From NCBI GenBank assembly GCA_944391485.1, contig CALXTQ010000014.1:1-64000 (forward strand): DNA of 64,000 bases, given 5' to 3'. Below are positions 1-7,351 of the stretch, one piece after another (the first letter of the stretch is position 1; each line of letters starts with the position of its first letter). The position numbers and the translations under genes are program-made. The notes under the pieces were generated by a model that saw only the letters and a program-made list of their open reading frames with translations, was not told the DNA's origin and ran no database searches. This DNA comes from an uncultured Alphaproteobacteria bacterium. GTDB taxonomy: Bacteria; Pseudomonadota; Alphaproteobacteria; RF32; CAG-239.

Positions 1-165
1 TACAACCGGAGGATATAGTCCCAACTATTAAGAGTCAATAGCTGAGTTACAGAGCTATATCCAGACTCTGCTTGTGTATAAGACGAACGTCAATTCGTCC
101 GGACTATTTTTAGCCCATCGATAACCGCGTTGCCACGGTTATTGTTTTAATGTCTTTTTTTAATC
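1..165 (+). ncRNA. 3' part of a structured RNA of unknown class
   Basis: No reading frame is convincing here, but base pairing is dense. ATAGTCC (15-21) pairs perfectly with GGACTAT (101-107) and encloses a bipartite hairpin (31-36 with 64-69, 38-43 with 53-58) and a second hairpin (82-87 with 94-99). A competing 8-bp helix, 11-18 with 55-62, excludes the first arrangement. A terminator follows at 121-161. The 5' part lies outside the window. The string around 10-21 resembles the P7 segment of group I introns, and a cis-regulatory leader or small RNA is equally possible. The structure is seen; the identity is not established. Confidence 0.35.
121..161 (+). terminator. Rho-independent terminator
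   Basis: A 7-bp stem, ATAACCG (121-127) with CGGTTAT (136-142), is followed by a T-rich tract that ends in a run of T at 153-161. It would end the structured RNA upstream and separates it from the XRE gene. Confidence 0.55.
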
Positions 166-190
166 TACCGTTAAAATCAGACAAAAATTT

Positions 191-230
191 ATTATCTACA
201 TAGGGAACTATAATGACCTATGTAGATAAT
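191..230. promoter_or_regulatory. 14-bp inverted repeat enclosing a TATAAT box
   Basis: ATTATCTACATAGG (191-204) and its perfect reverse complement (217-230) flank a 12-base spacer holding TATAAT (209-214). The start codon of the XRE gene is at 255. A perfect palindrome this long around a consensus -10 box is the expected form of an autorepressor operator. No run of T follows, so it is unlikely to be a terminator. Operator function is inferred. Confidence 0.55.
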
Positions 231-254
231 GTCAAGTAGTTTTATAGTATTTTC

Positions 255-491
255 ATGAATAAAAGAGAAGCTCAAAATTTAAGCGATGAGGTTGTCCTAC
301 TCCTGAAGCAGGAAAGAATAAAACAGGGGATAACTCCTTATCGCCTCGCTAAAGATACTGGTTTAAGCAAAAATTCAGTTCTTAATATTGAGCGTTTATC
401 CCAAAAACCCGCTTTATACACCTTGATGATCATCGCCAATTATCTCGACGTCAGTTTAGGCAAAGTCATTTCGGAAATCGAAAACAAATAA
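255..491 (+). CDS. XRE-family helix-turn-helix regulator, 78 aa
   Basis: A small DNA-binding protein of the Cro/C1 type. The helix-turn-helix spans about residues 18-68: a helix with QERIKQGITPYRLA, the recognition helix with TGLSKNSVLNIE, then PALYTLMIIANYLDVSL. It has no further domain. The ATG at 255 stands directly behind the inverted repeat at 191-230, which fits a dimeric autorepressor. Single-domain XRE proteins of this size occur in phage remnants, antitoxin systems and as free regulators; no partner toxin is adjacent (the next gene is recN on the other strand), so its targets are unknown. Confidence 0.85.
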   Translation: MNKREAQNLSDEVVLLLKQERIKQGITPYRLAKDTGLSKNSVLNIERLSQKPALYTLMIIANYLDVSLGKVISEIENK

Positions 492-549
492 TCCTTTTAC
501 AAACGGGCGCCGCGCCGCGGCAAAAGGCGCCTGTCCGGCAGCGACAGCT

Positions 550-582
550 GCAAAAAACCTCCCGCCGGGAGGTTTTATTTTG
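550..582. terminator. Bidirectional Rho-independent terminator
   Basis: AACCTCCC (556-563) pairs with GGGAGGTT (567-574) across a 3-base loop, with A-runs on the left and T-runs on the right. It serves both the XRE gene (plus) and recN (minus), which converge here. Confidence 0.85.
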
Positions 583-595
583 CGCAGGCAAACTG

Positions 596-2260
596 TCAGG
601 CGTCGATGAGAACGCGGGCGGCGGCCCGGGCTTCGTCGGTTATGACCTCGCCGGCGAGCATGCGGGCGATTTCCTCGTGCTTTTCGCGGCTGCCCAGCTC
701 GCGCACCGTCGTGGTGGTTATGTTGCCTTCCGTCGCTTTTTCTACCTTAAAATGATTGTTGCCCTTGGAGGCGACCTGCGGCGAATGGGTTACAACCAAA
801 ACTTGTACCTTTTCCGCCAATCTGGCCAGTCTGTCGCCGACGGCCTGCGCCGTGGCGCCCCCGACCCCGGCATCCACCTCGTCAAAAATCATGGTCGACA
901 CACTGGAACTCTGCGCCAGATTGACTTTCAGCGCCAGCATAAAACGCGACAGTTCGCCGCCCGAAGCGATTTTGTTAATCGGCCCCTGCGGCGAATTGGG
1001 ATTGGTGGCAACCGTGAACGACACGCTGTCAAATCCGTTTTCCGACCAGCCGCTTTCATCCAGTTTGTCAATCGCCGTTACGAATTTGGCCTTTTCCATT
1101 TTGAGCGGCGGCAACTCCGCCATAACCTTGTTGTCCAGCTTTAACGCCGCGGCTTTGCGACGCGAGCTCAGCTCGTTGGCCGACTGCACGTAGTCCAGCT
1201 TTGCCTGCTCTTCTTCGCGGCGCAGGCTGTTGATCCCCTCTTCGCCCAGCTCAATGCTGCTGAGGCGGCTGCGAAAATCCTCCAGCGTGCCGGCCAGATC
1301 TTCTACCGTTACCTGATGCTTGCGCGCCAGTCCTTTCAGCGTGAACAGCCGGTTTTCGATATTTTCCAGCTCATTCTGGTTGAGGTTGATATTCTGCGAA
1401 GCGGCTTCCACCTCGTTGACAACCTCCGTGATGTCTATCAGCGCCTGATCCAGCATATTGACAATCTCGTCATATTTGCCGCCGACCACGCCGTTGGCCT
1501 TGTCCATGGCCGACTGCGCCTGGCGGATGGCGGTCTGTACATCGGCGCCCTGCGTCAGCGCGCCGTAAGCATAGTTCAGGCTCTCGATGATTTTCTCCGA
1601 GTTCATCAGCTCCAGACGCCTTTGCATCAGCTCTTCTTCTTCGCCCGGAACCGGATGCACTTTTTCCAGCTCGGCAACCCAGTGGCGCAGCGCGTCTTCA
1701 TCGCTTTTGGCCTTTTCAATATTCGCCTCGGCTTCTATGCGCGCCGCTTTTGCCGTTTTGTAAGCCTGATATTTTTCCCTTACCACCGCCAGCAGGTTTT
1801 TATAATCGCCGTACGCATCCAAAATGTCGCGGTGATTGGCAGGATTTAACAGTCCCTGATTGTCAAACTGGCCGTGAACCTCCACCAGATTGCGGCCGAT
1901 TTCCTTCAGCAGTTTGGCGCTGACCGGCTGGTCGTTGAAAAAGATTTTGCCTTTGCCGTCGCGGTTCAGCGTGCGCTTGATACAGATTTCGGAGCCGGTT
2001 TCCAGCTCAAACTCCTCGCACAGCGCAAACAGCGGATTATTTTTGTCATTGACCTCAAAAACCGCCGACACGCTTAATTTGTCTTCTCCCTGACGGATGA
2101 GCGAGGTTTCGGCGCGGCTGCCCAGTACCAGCCCCAGAGAATCCAGCAGAATGGACTTTCCGGCGCCGGTTTCGCCCGTCAAAACGCTCAGGCCAGGCTT
2201 GAAGTCCAAGTCCAGCTTGTCTATCAGAACAACATTGCGTATCGACAGAGACTGCAGCAT
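596..2260 (-). CDS. recN: DNA repair protein RecN
   Basis: SMC-like ATPase acting in recombinational repair of double-strand breaks. At 554 residues it has the usual RecN length. The Walker A motif GETGAGKS is at residues 29-36, a long charged coiled-coil middle follows, and the C-terminal half carries the ABC signature (GGELSRFMLALK) and Walker B (MIFDEVDAGVGG), followed by the VTHSPQVAS switch region. It is the last gene of lpxC-bamD-recN, starting 3 bases after bamD ends, as in the 3' end of alphaproteobacterial dcw clusters. The usual downstream ligA is not here; a regulator and a terminator follow. Confidence 0.97.
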   Translation of the reverse strand: MLQSLSIRNVVLIDKLDLDFKPGLSVLTGETGAGKSILLDSLGLVLGSRAETSLIRQGEDKLSVSAVFEVNDKNNPLFALCEEFELETGSEICIKRTLNRDGKGKIFFNDQPVSAKLLKEIGRNLVEVHGQFDNQGLLNPANHRDILDAYGDYKNLLAVVREKYQAYKTAKAARIEAEANIEKAKSDEDALRHWVAELEKVHPVPGEEEELMQRRLELMNSEKIIESLNYAYGALTQGADVQTAIRQAQSAMDKANGVVGGKYDEIVNMLDQALIDITEVVNEVEAASQNINLNQNELENIENRLFTLKGLARKHQVTVEDLAGTLEDFRSRLSSIELGEEGINSLRREEEQAKLDYVQSANELSSRRKAAALKLDNKVMAELPPLKMEKAKFVTAIDKLDESGWSENGFDSVSFTVATNPNSPQGPINKIASGGELSRFMLALKVNLAQSSSVSTMIFDEVDAGVGGATAQAVGDRLARLAEKVQVLVVTHSPQVASKGNNHFKVEKATEGNITTTTVRELGSREKHEEIARMLAGEVITDEARAAARVLIDA

Positions 2261-2263
2261 GCC

Positions 2264-3013
2264 CTAACCCTGATTTTTGACAATCTTTTTGGCTTTGGCC
2301 GTCCATTGGCTGCGCGGATAGTTGTAGGCCAGAATACGGTACGCGCCGCGCGCCTCGTCATCAAGCCCCAGAATGGTATAAATCTCCACCTGGCGGTACA
2401 AGGCCTCCTCAATATGCGACGTGGTCTGATACTGGTTGACAACGACCGAAAAACGGTTGAGCGAAGACAGGTAGTTTTCCTGACTCAGGTAATAGCGCCC
2501 GACTTCCATCTCCTTGCCAGCCAGATGGTCATAAGCCAGATCCAGCTTGAGGCGGGCGTCTTTGGCATATTCGCTGTTCGGGAACCGCGCGATAACCTGC
2601 TGCAGCGCCTGCAATGCCTTCTCCGTGTTGGACTGGTCGCGGTCAACGTCGGTAATCTGCTCGTAATAGCACAGCGCTTTCAGATAATAGGCATAGGCAA
2701 TGTCCTTGTTGCCGGGATGAAACTTGATGAAGCGGTCGAGGCTCATGATCGCGTCATCGTACTTTTTGTCTTTGTAATAGGCGTAGGCTCCCATCAGTTT
2801 GGCTTTGGTCGCCCATCTGGAATAAGGGTGCTCCAGTTCGACTTTTTCAAAAGTTTCGGCAGCGCGCGCGTAAGACGTGCGATCCAGATAATCGTGCGCC
2901 TGATTATAAAGCTGCTCCGCCGTCTGCGGAACTTCCGTCTCCTTGGTGGAAGAACAGCCCGACATCCAGACGGAACATAAGACGCAAAAAAGAGTAACCT
3001 TGATTTTTGACAT
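2264..3013 (-). CDS. bamD: Outer membrane assembly lipoprotein BamD
   Basis: Component of the BAM complex that inserts beta-barrel proteins into the outer membrane. A signal peptide ends in a lipobox (WMSGC), so the mature protein is lipid-anchored. TPR-like repeats follow (YNQAHDYLDRTSYARAAETFE, YAYYKDKKYDDAIMSLDRFI, YYLKALCYYEQITDVDRDQ), the last containing the conserved BamD segment around DVDRDQ. A frame extends 8 codons further to 3037, but that start overlaps lpxC; the Met at 3013 gives a normal signal peptide and a 10-base gap after lpxC, so it is preferred. It sits between lpxC and recN, the standard alphaproteobacterial order. Confidence 0.95.
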   Translation of the reverse strand: MSKIKVTLFCVLCSVWMSGCSSTKETEVPQTAEQLYNQAHDYLDRTSYARAAETFEKVELEHPYSRWATKAKLMGAYAYYKDKKYDDAIMSLDRFIKFHPGNKDIAYAYYLKALCYYEQITDVDRDQSNTEKALQALQQVIARFPNSEYAKDARLKLDLAYDHLAGKEMEVGRYYLSQENYLSSLNRFSVVVNQYQTTSHIEEALYRQVEIYTILGLDDEARGAYRILAYNYPRSQWTAKAKKIVKNQG

Positions 3014-3023
3014 GTCTTTTACC

Positions 3024-3872
3024 TTATACCAATTCATAATTCGATTTGTCGCTGAACAAAAGCTTCAGCAGCTGGTTGTTGTGATAATGCCCGGTTCTGG
3101 AGGCGGTCAGCTCACCGATAATGCGGTGCCCCGACGTATACATGTCGCCGATTGCGTCCAGAACCTTGTGGTTGACGCATTCGTGCGGAACCTTAAAGCC
3201 GCCTTTGTTCAAAATCGTTTCGCCGTCCAGAACAACCGTGTTGTCCAGACTGCCACCTTTGGCCAGCCCCAGCGAATGCAGGTAATCCACCTGATATTTT
3301 TCGCAAAACGTGCGGCAGGGCGCAATCTCTCTTTCAAAAACCTCCGGCGTGATATCGCCGTCAAAAACCTGATGGCCGACAATTTTGGACGGGAAATCTA
3401 TCTCAAACCGGATGCGGAAAGAATCCGCCGGCCTGAGGCAGACCCTGCCGCCTTTGTCATCGGCAAAACAGACTTCTTTCAAAACCTTTAAGTCCAGACG
3501 CGCTGCCCCAAGCTCCTTCAGCCCGGCATTTTTCAGGGCATCGTAAAAAATCTTGGAGCTGCCGTCCATAATCGGCATCTCCCGACCGTTTACCTCTATC
3601 AGCGCATTGTCTATGCCGCAGACCGACAACGCCGCCATTATGTGCTCAATGGTGGAAACGGCAAAATCATTCCCGTCGCCAAGGCAGGTGCAGTTGCGGG
3701 TATCCACAACATTAGAATACAGCGCGCGCATTTCGGGCGCTCCCGGAAGATCTGTCCGGCGGAACACAATGCCCGTATCGGCCGGCGCCGGATATACCGC
3801 CATCTCGGCTTCCGCTCCGGAATGGATGCCTACCCCCCTGAATTTTACGCTTTGCGCTATCGTCGTCTGCAT
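3024..3872 (-). CDS. lpxC: UDP-3-O-acyl-N-acetylglucosamine deacetylase LpxC
   Basis: Zinc deacetylase catalysing the first committed step of lipid A synthesis. The EHIMAALSVCGIDNA segment carries the first zinc-ligand histidine, and HKVLDAIGD carries the second histidine and the aspartate; the catalytic histidine is in the C-terminal SGHRIIGELTASRTGHYHNN segment. At 282 residues it is slightly shorter than the roughly 305 of E. coli because the C-terminal tail ends early. A strong ribosome-binding site (GAGGAGAA) precedes the ATG. The RNase P RNA ends only about 20 bases upstream with no visible terminator, so lpxC may be transcribed by readthrough from rnpB. Confidence 0.97.
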   Translation of the reverse strand: MQTTIAQSVKFRGVGIHSGAEAEMAVYPAPADTGIVFRRTDLPGAPEMRALYSNVVDTRNCTCLGDGNDFAVSTIEHIMAALSVCGIDNALIEVNGREMPIMDGSSKIFYDALKNAGLKELGAARLDLKVLKEVCFADDKGGRVCLRPADSFRIRFEIDFPSKIVGHQVFDGDITPEVFEREIAPCRTFCEKYQVDYLHSLGLAKGGSLDNTVVLDGETILNKGGFKVPHECVNHKVLDAIGDMYTSGHRIIGELTASRTGHYHNNQLLKLLFSDKSNYELV

Positions 3873-3891
3873 TTCGTTCTCCTCAAATAAT

Positions 3892-4291
3892 TCAGGCAGC
3901 CTGTAAGCCGGGTTCTGTACGCCTTGCGGCGCGATAGCTATTCATCTGGGCCGAACGTTGCCGTACGGCTCAACGCGACCTACCTCTGGAGTGGATTGGA
4001 AACCATCCGTATGACCGGAGCCGAAGCTCCCGCCCTCCTAACTTGGTCTTGCTTCAGACAGGGTTTACCTGGCCGGAGCTGTTGCCAGCTCCGCGGTGGG
4101 CTCTTACCCCGCCTTTTCAACCTTACCCGCTTTCTTGCCGCCGGCTCCGGCGGCCACGGGCGGTATATTTCTGCGGCACTTTCCCTCGGGTCTCCCCGGC
4201 CGGACGTTATCCGGTGTCTTGTTTCCTTGAAGCCCGGACTTTCCTCACGAACGGATTTTACTTTCCGCCGCGCAGCTATCCGGCTGCCTGT
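3892..4291 (-). ncRNA. rnpB: RNase P RNA, type A
   Basis: Catalytic RNA that trims tRNA 5' ends. The minus strand shows the hallmark GAGGAAAGTCCGGGCTTC near the 5' end (plus-strand 4228-4245 region). The P1 helix is visible as CAGGCAGCC at the 5' end (4282-4290) pairing with GGCTGCCTG at the 3' end (3893-3901), setting ends near 4291 and 3892 and a length of about 400 nt. Several GC-rich hairpins fill the interior. It sits directly ahead of lpxC, between the two halves of the dcw cluster. Confidence 0.95.
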
Positions 4292-4354
4292 CAAACAGAT
4301 TAATCGCTGCGCGCCATTATTGCAAGTGCTTTATGAAAAGATTGAGCAATTTTA

Positions 4355-4388
4355 ACACAAAAAAAAGAGCTCTCTCTCGAGAGCCCTT
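4355..4388 (-). terminator. Rho-independent terminator after the 4412-5158 gene
   Basis: On the minus strand GGGCTCTC pairs with GAGAGCTC (4379-4386 with 4367-4374, one G-U pair) across a 4-base loop and runs into about 12 T. It separates the orphan gene from rnpB. Confidence 0.85.
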
Positions 4389-4411
4389 CTTTGTGTTTCC
4401 AACCTCATACA

Positions 4412-5158
4412 TTATGCAACGCGTGGTGGTTGGAATGTCGTTTGGCCGATTGATTTGGGTTTTCCCATCTGGTCGTCGTAAAATTCTGATTTCTCTGCAG
4501 AGAAGTAACCCAGAACTTTATAAGAGGCCAGCTTCCCATCGTTTCCCCACCAAACGATATAATTACAGCCATAAACATCATTCATGTCCGTAATATTTAT
4601 CATCGGCGTGGTCAGGAACTCCAGCCCTCCCCAAAGGACACCAAAGGTATTCACGTCGGAGTAGACCCAATATGACGTTACATTTCCTTTCGGAACATAC
4701 ACGTCATAGTCAAACTCCGTATGGGAGAACTCGTATTTTTTCGCCAGCACGTCTTTGGGAATGGCATAATACTCATTCTTTATGACGTTCTGGGCCGCAA
4801 CCTTGGTTTCGTCAAGCTCTATTTCGTGCTCAACATAACCGTCAATCACGGTTGTCAGCTTTTCACCCGGCTTCACATTCCGCCACACACGGATTTTCTC
4901 GGTCTTTACAGCCGCATAGACACCATGCTTGCGAAGCATCTTTTTGCCGTGCTCTTTGTAGTCTACAAAGAAGTACTGCACACCAATTTCGTTAAAAAGC
5001 GATTTCGGCATTTCTACTTCTTTTCCGTCCACAACAGCAATAGCCTTTCCATCAATCACCGTTATGTAGTTTCCTACAAAGGTCTCCGCCTCTTGTGCAT
5101 TGATACGAGTAAATACCACATTGTCCGCAGTACGGAACACTTTATTAAAATTTTTCAT
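4412..5158 (-). CDS. Unrecognised protein, 248 aa
   Basis: I do not recognise this protein. It has no signal peptide or membrane segment, is rich in aromatic and charged residues, contains one cysteine (in YGCNYIVWW), and its C-terminal half is dense in Trp, Tyr and Phe (YWVYSDVNTFGVLWGGLEF). The N-terminal third repeats short beta-prone strings such as YITVIDGKAIAVVDGK, suggesting an all-beta fold. It is a single transcription unit with its own terminator, placed between rnpB and mraZ, outside the usual dcw gene set, behind 346 bp of A+T-rich noncoding DNA. Acquisition by insertion is possible but not shown. Confidence 0.8.
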   Translation of the reverse strand: MKNFNKVFRTADNVVFTRINAQEAETFVGNYITVIDGKAIAVVDGKEVEMPKSLFNEIGVQYFFVDYKEHGKKMLRKHGVYAAVKTEKIRVWRNVKPGEKLTTVIDGYVEHEIELDETKVAAQNVIKNEYYAIPKDVLAKKYEFSHTEFDYDVYVPKGNVTSYWVYSDVNTFGVLWGGLEFLTTPMINITDMNDVYGCNYIVWWGNDGKLASYKVLGYFSAEKSEFYDDQMGKPKSIGQTTFQPPRVA

Positions 5159-5504
5159 AATTATAATCGGGCGTTTGGTTCATCTACACTCAAGAGCCCA
5201 TCCTCAAGCAAGATACATATAATATTTTAACAACTAATATAATATCATATTTTCCAAGGAGTGTAAATAGACGAAATCAACAAAAATTTAGATTTAAGCA
5301 AGGGCAAAAAATTGTTATTTTTTATCCCCAAGAAATTATTTAGCTTAACCTAAAGTCTAGAGCCAAATTTGGGAGAATCGCAGCAACCTCAATTAGAACA
5401 AACCAAGAACAGTTAACAAAATCCTAAAATTTCCCATTGAAACCCATAAAATACCATGTTATACCATAATACATGTTCAATATTGCGGTAAGAGGATTCG
5501 GGGT
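5159..5504. other. A+T-rich divergent intergenic region before mraZ
   Basis: 346 bp between divergent genes with no convincing ORF. Near mraZ there is a possible sigma-70 promoter, TTGAAA followed 17 bases later by TATACC, in the stretch 5430-5465, and short direct repeats of ATACCAT. One TGGGA occurs upstream (about 5369-5373); the triple TGGG box bound by E. coli MraZ is not evident. The leftmost part should carry the promoter of the minus-strand gene but no good match was found. Confidence 0.4.
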
Positions 5505-5972
5505 TTGAGAAAAACTTTTCTCTTTTTAGACACGATCATTAACAAGGTGGACGCCAAAGGGCGCGTTTCACTCCCCTCAGATTACCGCGCAATCGTTAAA
5601 GAATTATCAACCGAAATCGTCTGTTACCGCAGTCTGACGGCTCCGTGCATCGAAGGCTGCACCGAAGAACTGCTGGACAAGCTGGCCGACGATATCGACA
5701 ATGCCACTGACTTTTTCTCAGAAACGCAGGACAACCTGACCAACCTCATTTTCGGCGATGCCAGACGTTTTGGCTTTGATTCGACCGGCCGCATTGTTCT
5801 GACCGAAAAACTGATGAAACACGCCGGTATTACCGATACGGCCGTTTTTGTGGGCAAAGGGCGTAAATTTCAAATCTGGAATCCCGACAATTGGGCCAGA
5901 GAGGAAACCCGGATCCGCGCCGAAGCCCTGAAAAATCGCCCCAGTCTGGCGCGCAAACCGGAGAATGACTGA
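5505..5972 (+). CDS. mraZ: Transcriptional regulator MraZ
   Basis: AbrB-like double-domain DNA-binding protein, first gene of dcw clusters and a repressor of its own operon in E. coli. The first repeat carries the conserved INKVDAKGRVSLPSDYR near residues 12-28 and the second FDSTGRIVLTEKLMKHAGI. The start is a TTG at 5505 preceded by AAGAGGA eight bases upstream; no ATG is available between the ribosome-binding site and the conserved segment. The C-terminal tail, rich in Arg and Glu, is longer than in E. coli. Its stop overlaps the rsmH start by one base (TGATG), indicating coupled translation. Confidence 0.93.
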   Translation: MRKTFLFLDTIINKVDAKGRVSLPSDYRAIVKELSTEIVCYRSLTAPCIEGCTEELLDKLADDIDNATDFFSETQDNLTNLIFGDARRFGFDSTGRIVLTEKLMKHAGITDTAVFVGKGRKFQIWNPDNWAREETRIRAEALKNRPSLARKPEND

Positions 5973-6886
5973 TGGAAACACGGCAGAAACATATTCCGGT
6001 TATGCTGAAAGAAGTGCTGGAAAATCTGGCGCCGCAGGACGGCGAAGTTTATGTTGACGCTACATTCGGCAACGGCGGCTACACCGAAGCCATTTTGAAA
6101 ATCGCGGCCTGTAAAGTCATCGCTCTCGACCGGGATCCGACTGTTCTGCCGCGGGTCGGAGAGCTTAAGGCAAAATACGGCGACAGATTTGACTTTCGCG
6201 CCGGATGCTTCGGCGATTTTCAAACTCTTGTCGGACAAAAGATAAACGGCGCCGTATTTGACATCGGCGTTTCTTCCATGCAGCTGGATCAGGCAGAGAG
6301 AGGCTTTTCCTTTTCCAAGGACGCGCCTTTAGACATGCGGATGTCCTGCGCCGGACGCTCCGCCGCCGATATTGTCAACACTATGCCGGAAAAGGAACTG
6401 GCAGACCTGATTTATAAATACGGCGAAGAACGTAAATCCCGCCAGATTGCGGCGAAAATTGCCGAATACCGCCGCACAAAACCGATTGAAACCACAAAAG
6501 AACTGGCAGAGATCATCTATACCGTTATTCATAAAACCCCCAACGCCATTGATCCGGCGACAAGGACTTTTCAGGCCCTGCGCATCGCCGTCAACAATGA
6601 ACTTGAGGAACTTGAAAACGGGCTTAAAGGTGCCGTCGACTGTCTGGCCGCGGACGGACGCCTTGTCGTCGTAACTTTCCACTCTCTTGAAGACAGGATC
6701 GTTAAGACATATTTCAAAGAACAATGCGGACAAACGGCCCGGGCATCCCGATATATGCCCGAGCTGCCGCAGACTGACGACGTAAGCTTAAAAGCCTGCT
6801 CCCGAGCAATCGCCCCGTCTCAGGAAGAGACCGAGGCCAACCCCCGGGCACGCTCTGCAAAACTGCGGCTTGCCGTCAAGAAATAA
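5972..6886 (+). CDS. rsmH: 16S rRNA m4C1402 methyltransferase RsmH
   Basis: SAM-dependent enzyme that N4-methylates C1402 in the ribosomal P site. The opening HIPVMLKEVLENL and the SAM-binding DATFGNGGYTEAIL match the family; FDIGVSSMQLDQAERGFSF and the C-terminal VVTFHSLEDRIVK are RsmH signatures. The length of 304 residues is typical. It overlaps mraZ by one base, the standard second position of a dcw cluster, and ftsL follows after 31 bases with its own AAAGGA ribosome-binding site. Confidence 0.97.
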   Translation: METRQKHIPVMLKEVLENLAPQDGEVYVDATFGNGGYTEAILKIAACKVIALDRDPTVLPRVGELKAKYGDRFDFRAGCFGDFQTLVGQKINGAVFDIGVSSMQLDQAERGFSFSKDAPLDMRMSCAGRSAADIVNTMPEKELADLIYKYGEERKSRQIAAKIAEYRRTKPIETTKELAEIIYTVIHKTPNAIDPATRTFQALRIAVNNELEELENGLKGAVDCLAADGRLVVVTFHSLEDRIVKTYFKEQCGQTARASRYMPELPQTDDVSLKACSRAIAPSQEETEANPRARSAKLRLAVKK

Positions 6887-6917
6887 CAACACGCAAACCT
6901 AGAAAGGATATGCGACC

Positions 6918-7304
6918 ATGAATAGTACAAAAACTGCAACTCTGAGCCTTTGGGTAACTCTTACCTGTCTGGTCGGTTTTGGTATGTTCGTCATGAAAAA
7001 TCAGGTGCAGAATCTGGAAAGCCAGCTTGCCGGTATCAACCGCAATATTCAGGACGATATTAAAACTATTCATATTCTGAAAGCCGAATGGAGCCATCTC
7101 AACACTCCCTCCCGTCTCAGATCCCTCGCCATGAAACATATTTCGCTGAATCCGGTTAAGGCTGAACAAATTATTAACTATTCTGCGTTACCATTTGAAT
7201 ATGAATCGGGCGAATCTGGCAGAAGGCTTCTCGCCCAGAAAAACATTAGCAATCAGGCTGAGCGTAATAAAAGGCTGAAAAGACTCGTAAAAGCTCAGCG
7301 CTAA
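6918..7304 (+). CDS. ftsL: Cell division protein FtsL
   Basis: Small bitopic membrane protein of the divisome, in other bacteria a partner of FtsB and FtsQ. Residues about 8-24 form a single transmembrane helix, followed by a coiled-coil (VQNLESQLAGINRNIQDDIKTIHILKAEWSHLNTPSRLRSLA), which is the FtsL/DivIC arrangement. Sequence conservation in this family is low, so the call depends on this architecture and on the position between rsmH and ftsI. The basic C-terminal tail (NKRLKRLVKAQR) is unremarkable. Confidence 0.88.
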   Translation: MNSTKTATLSLWVTLTCLVGFGMFVMKNQVQNLESQLAGINRNIQDDIKTIHILKAEWSHLNTPSRLRSLAMKHISLNPVKAEQIINYSALPFEYESGESGRRLLAQKNISNQAERNKRLKRLVKAQR

Positions 7305-7351
7305 CTGAATAATCCGGACCAACCGGAACAAAATTTAGGGCAGAAGCATTG

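Noticed and set aside
17-62. tRNA gene on the minus strand
   Set aside because: An 8-bp acceptor-like stem and a 5-bp arm are present, but the T-arm is missing and the anticodon loop lacks U33.
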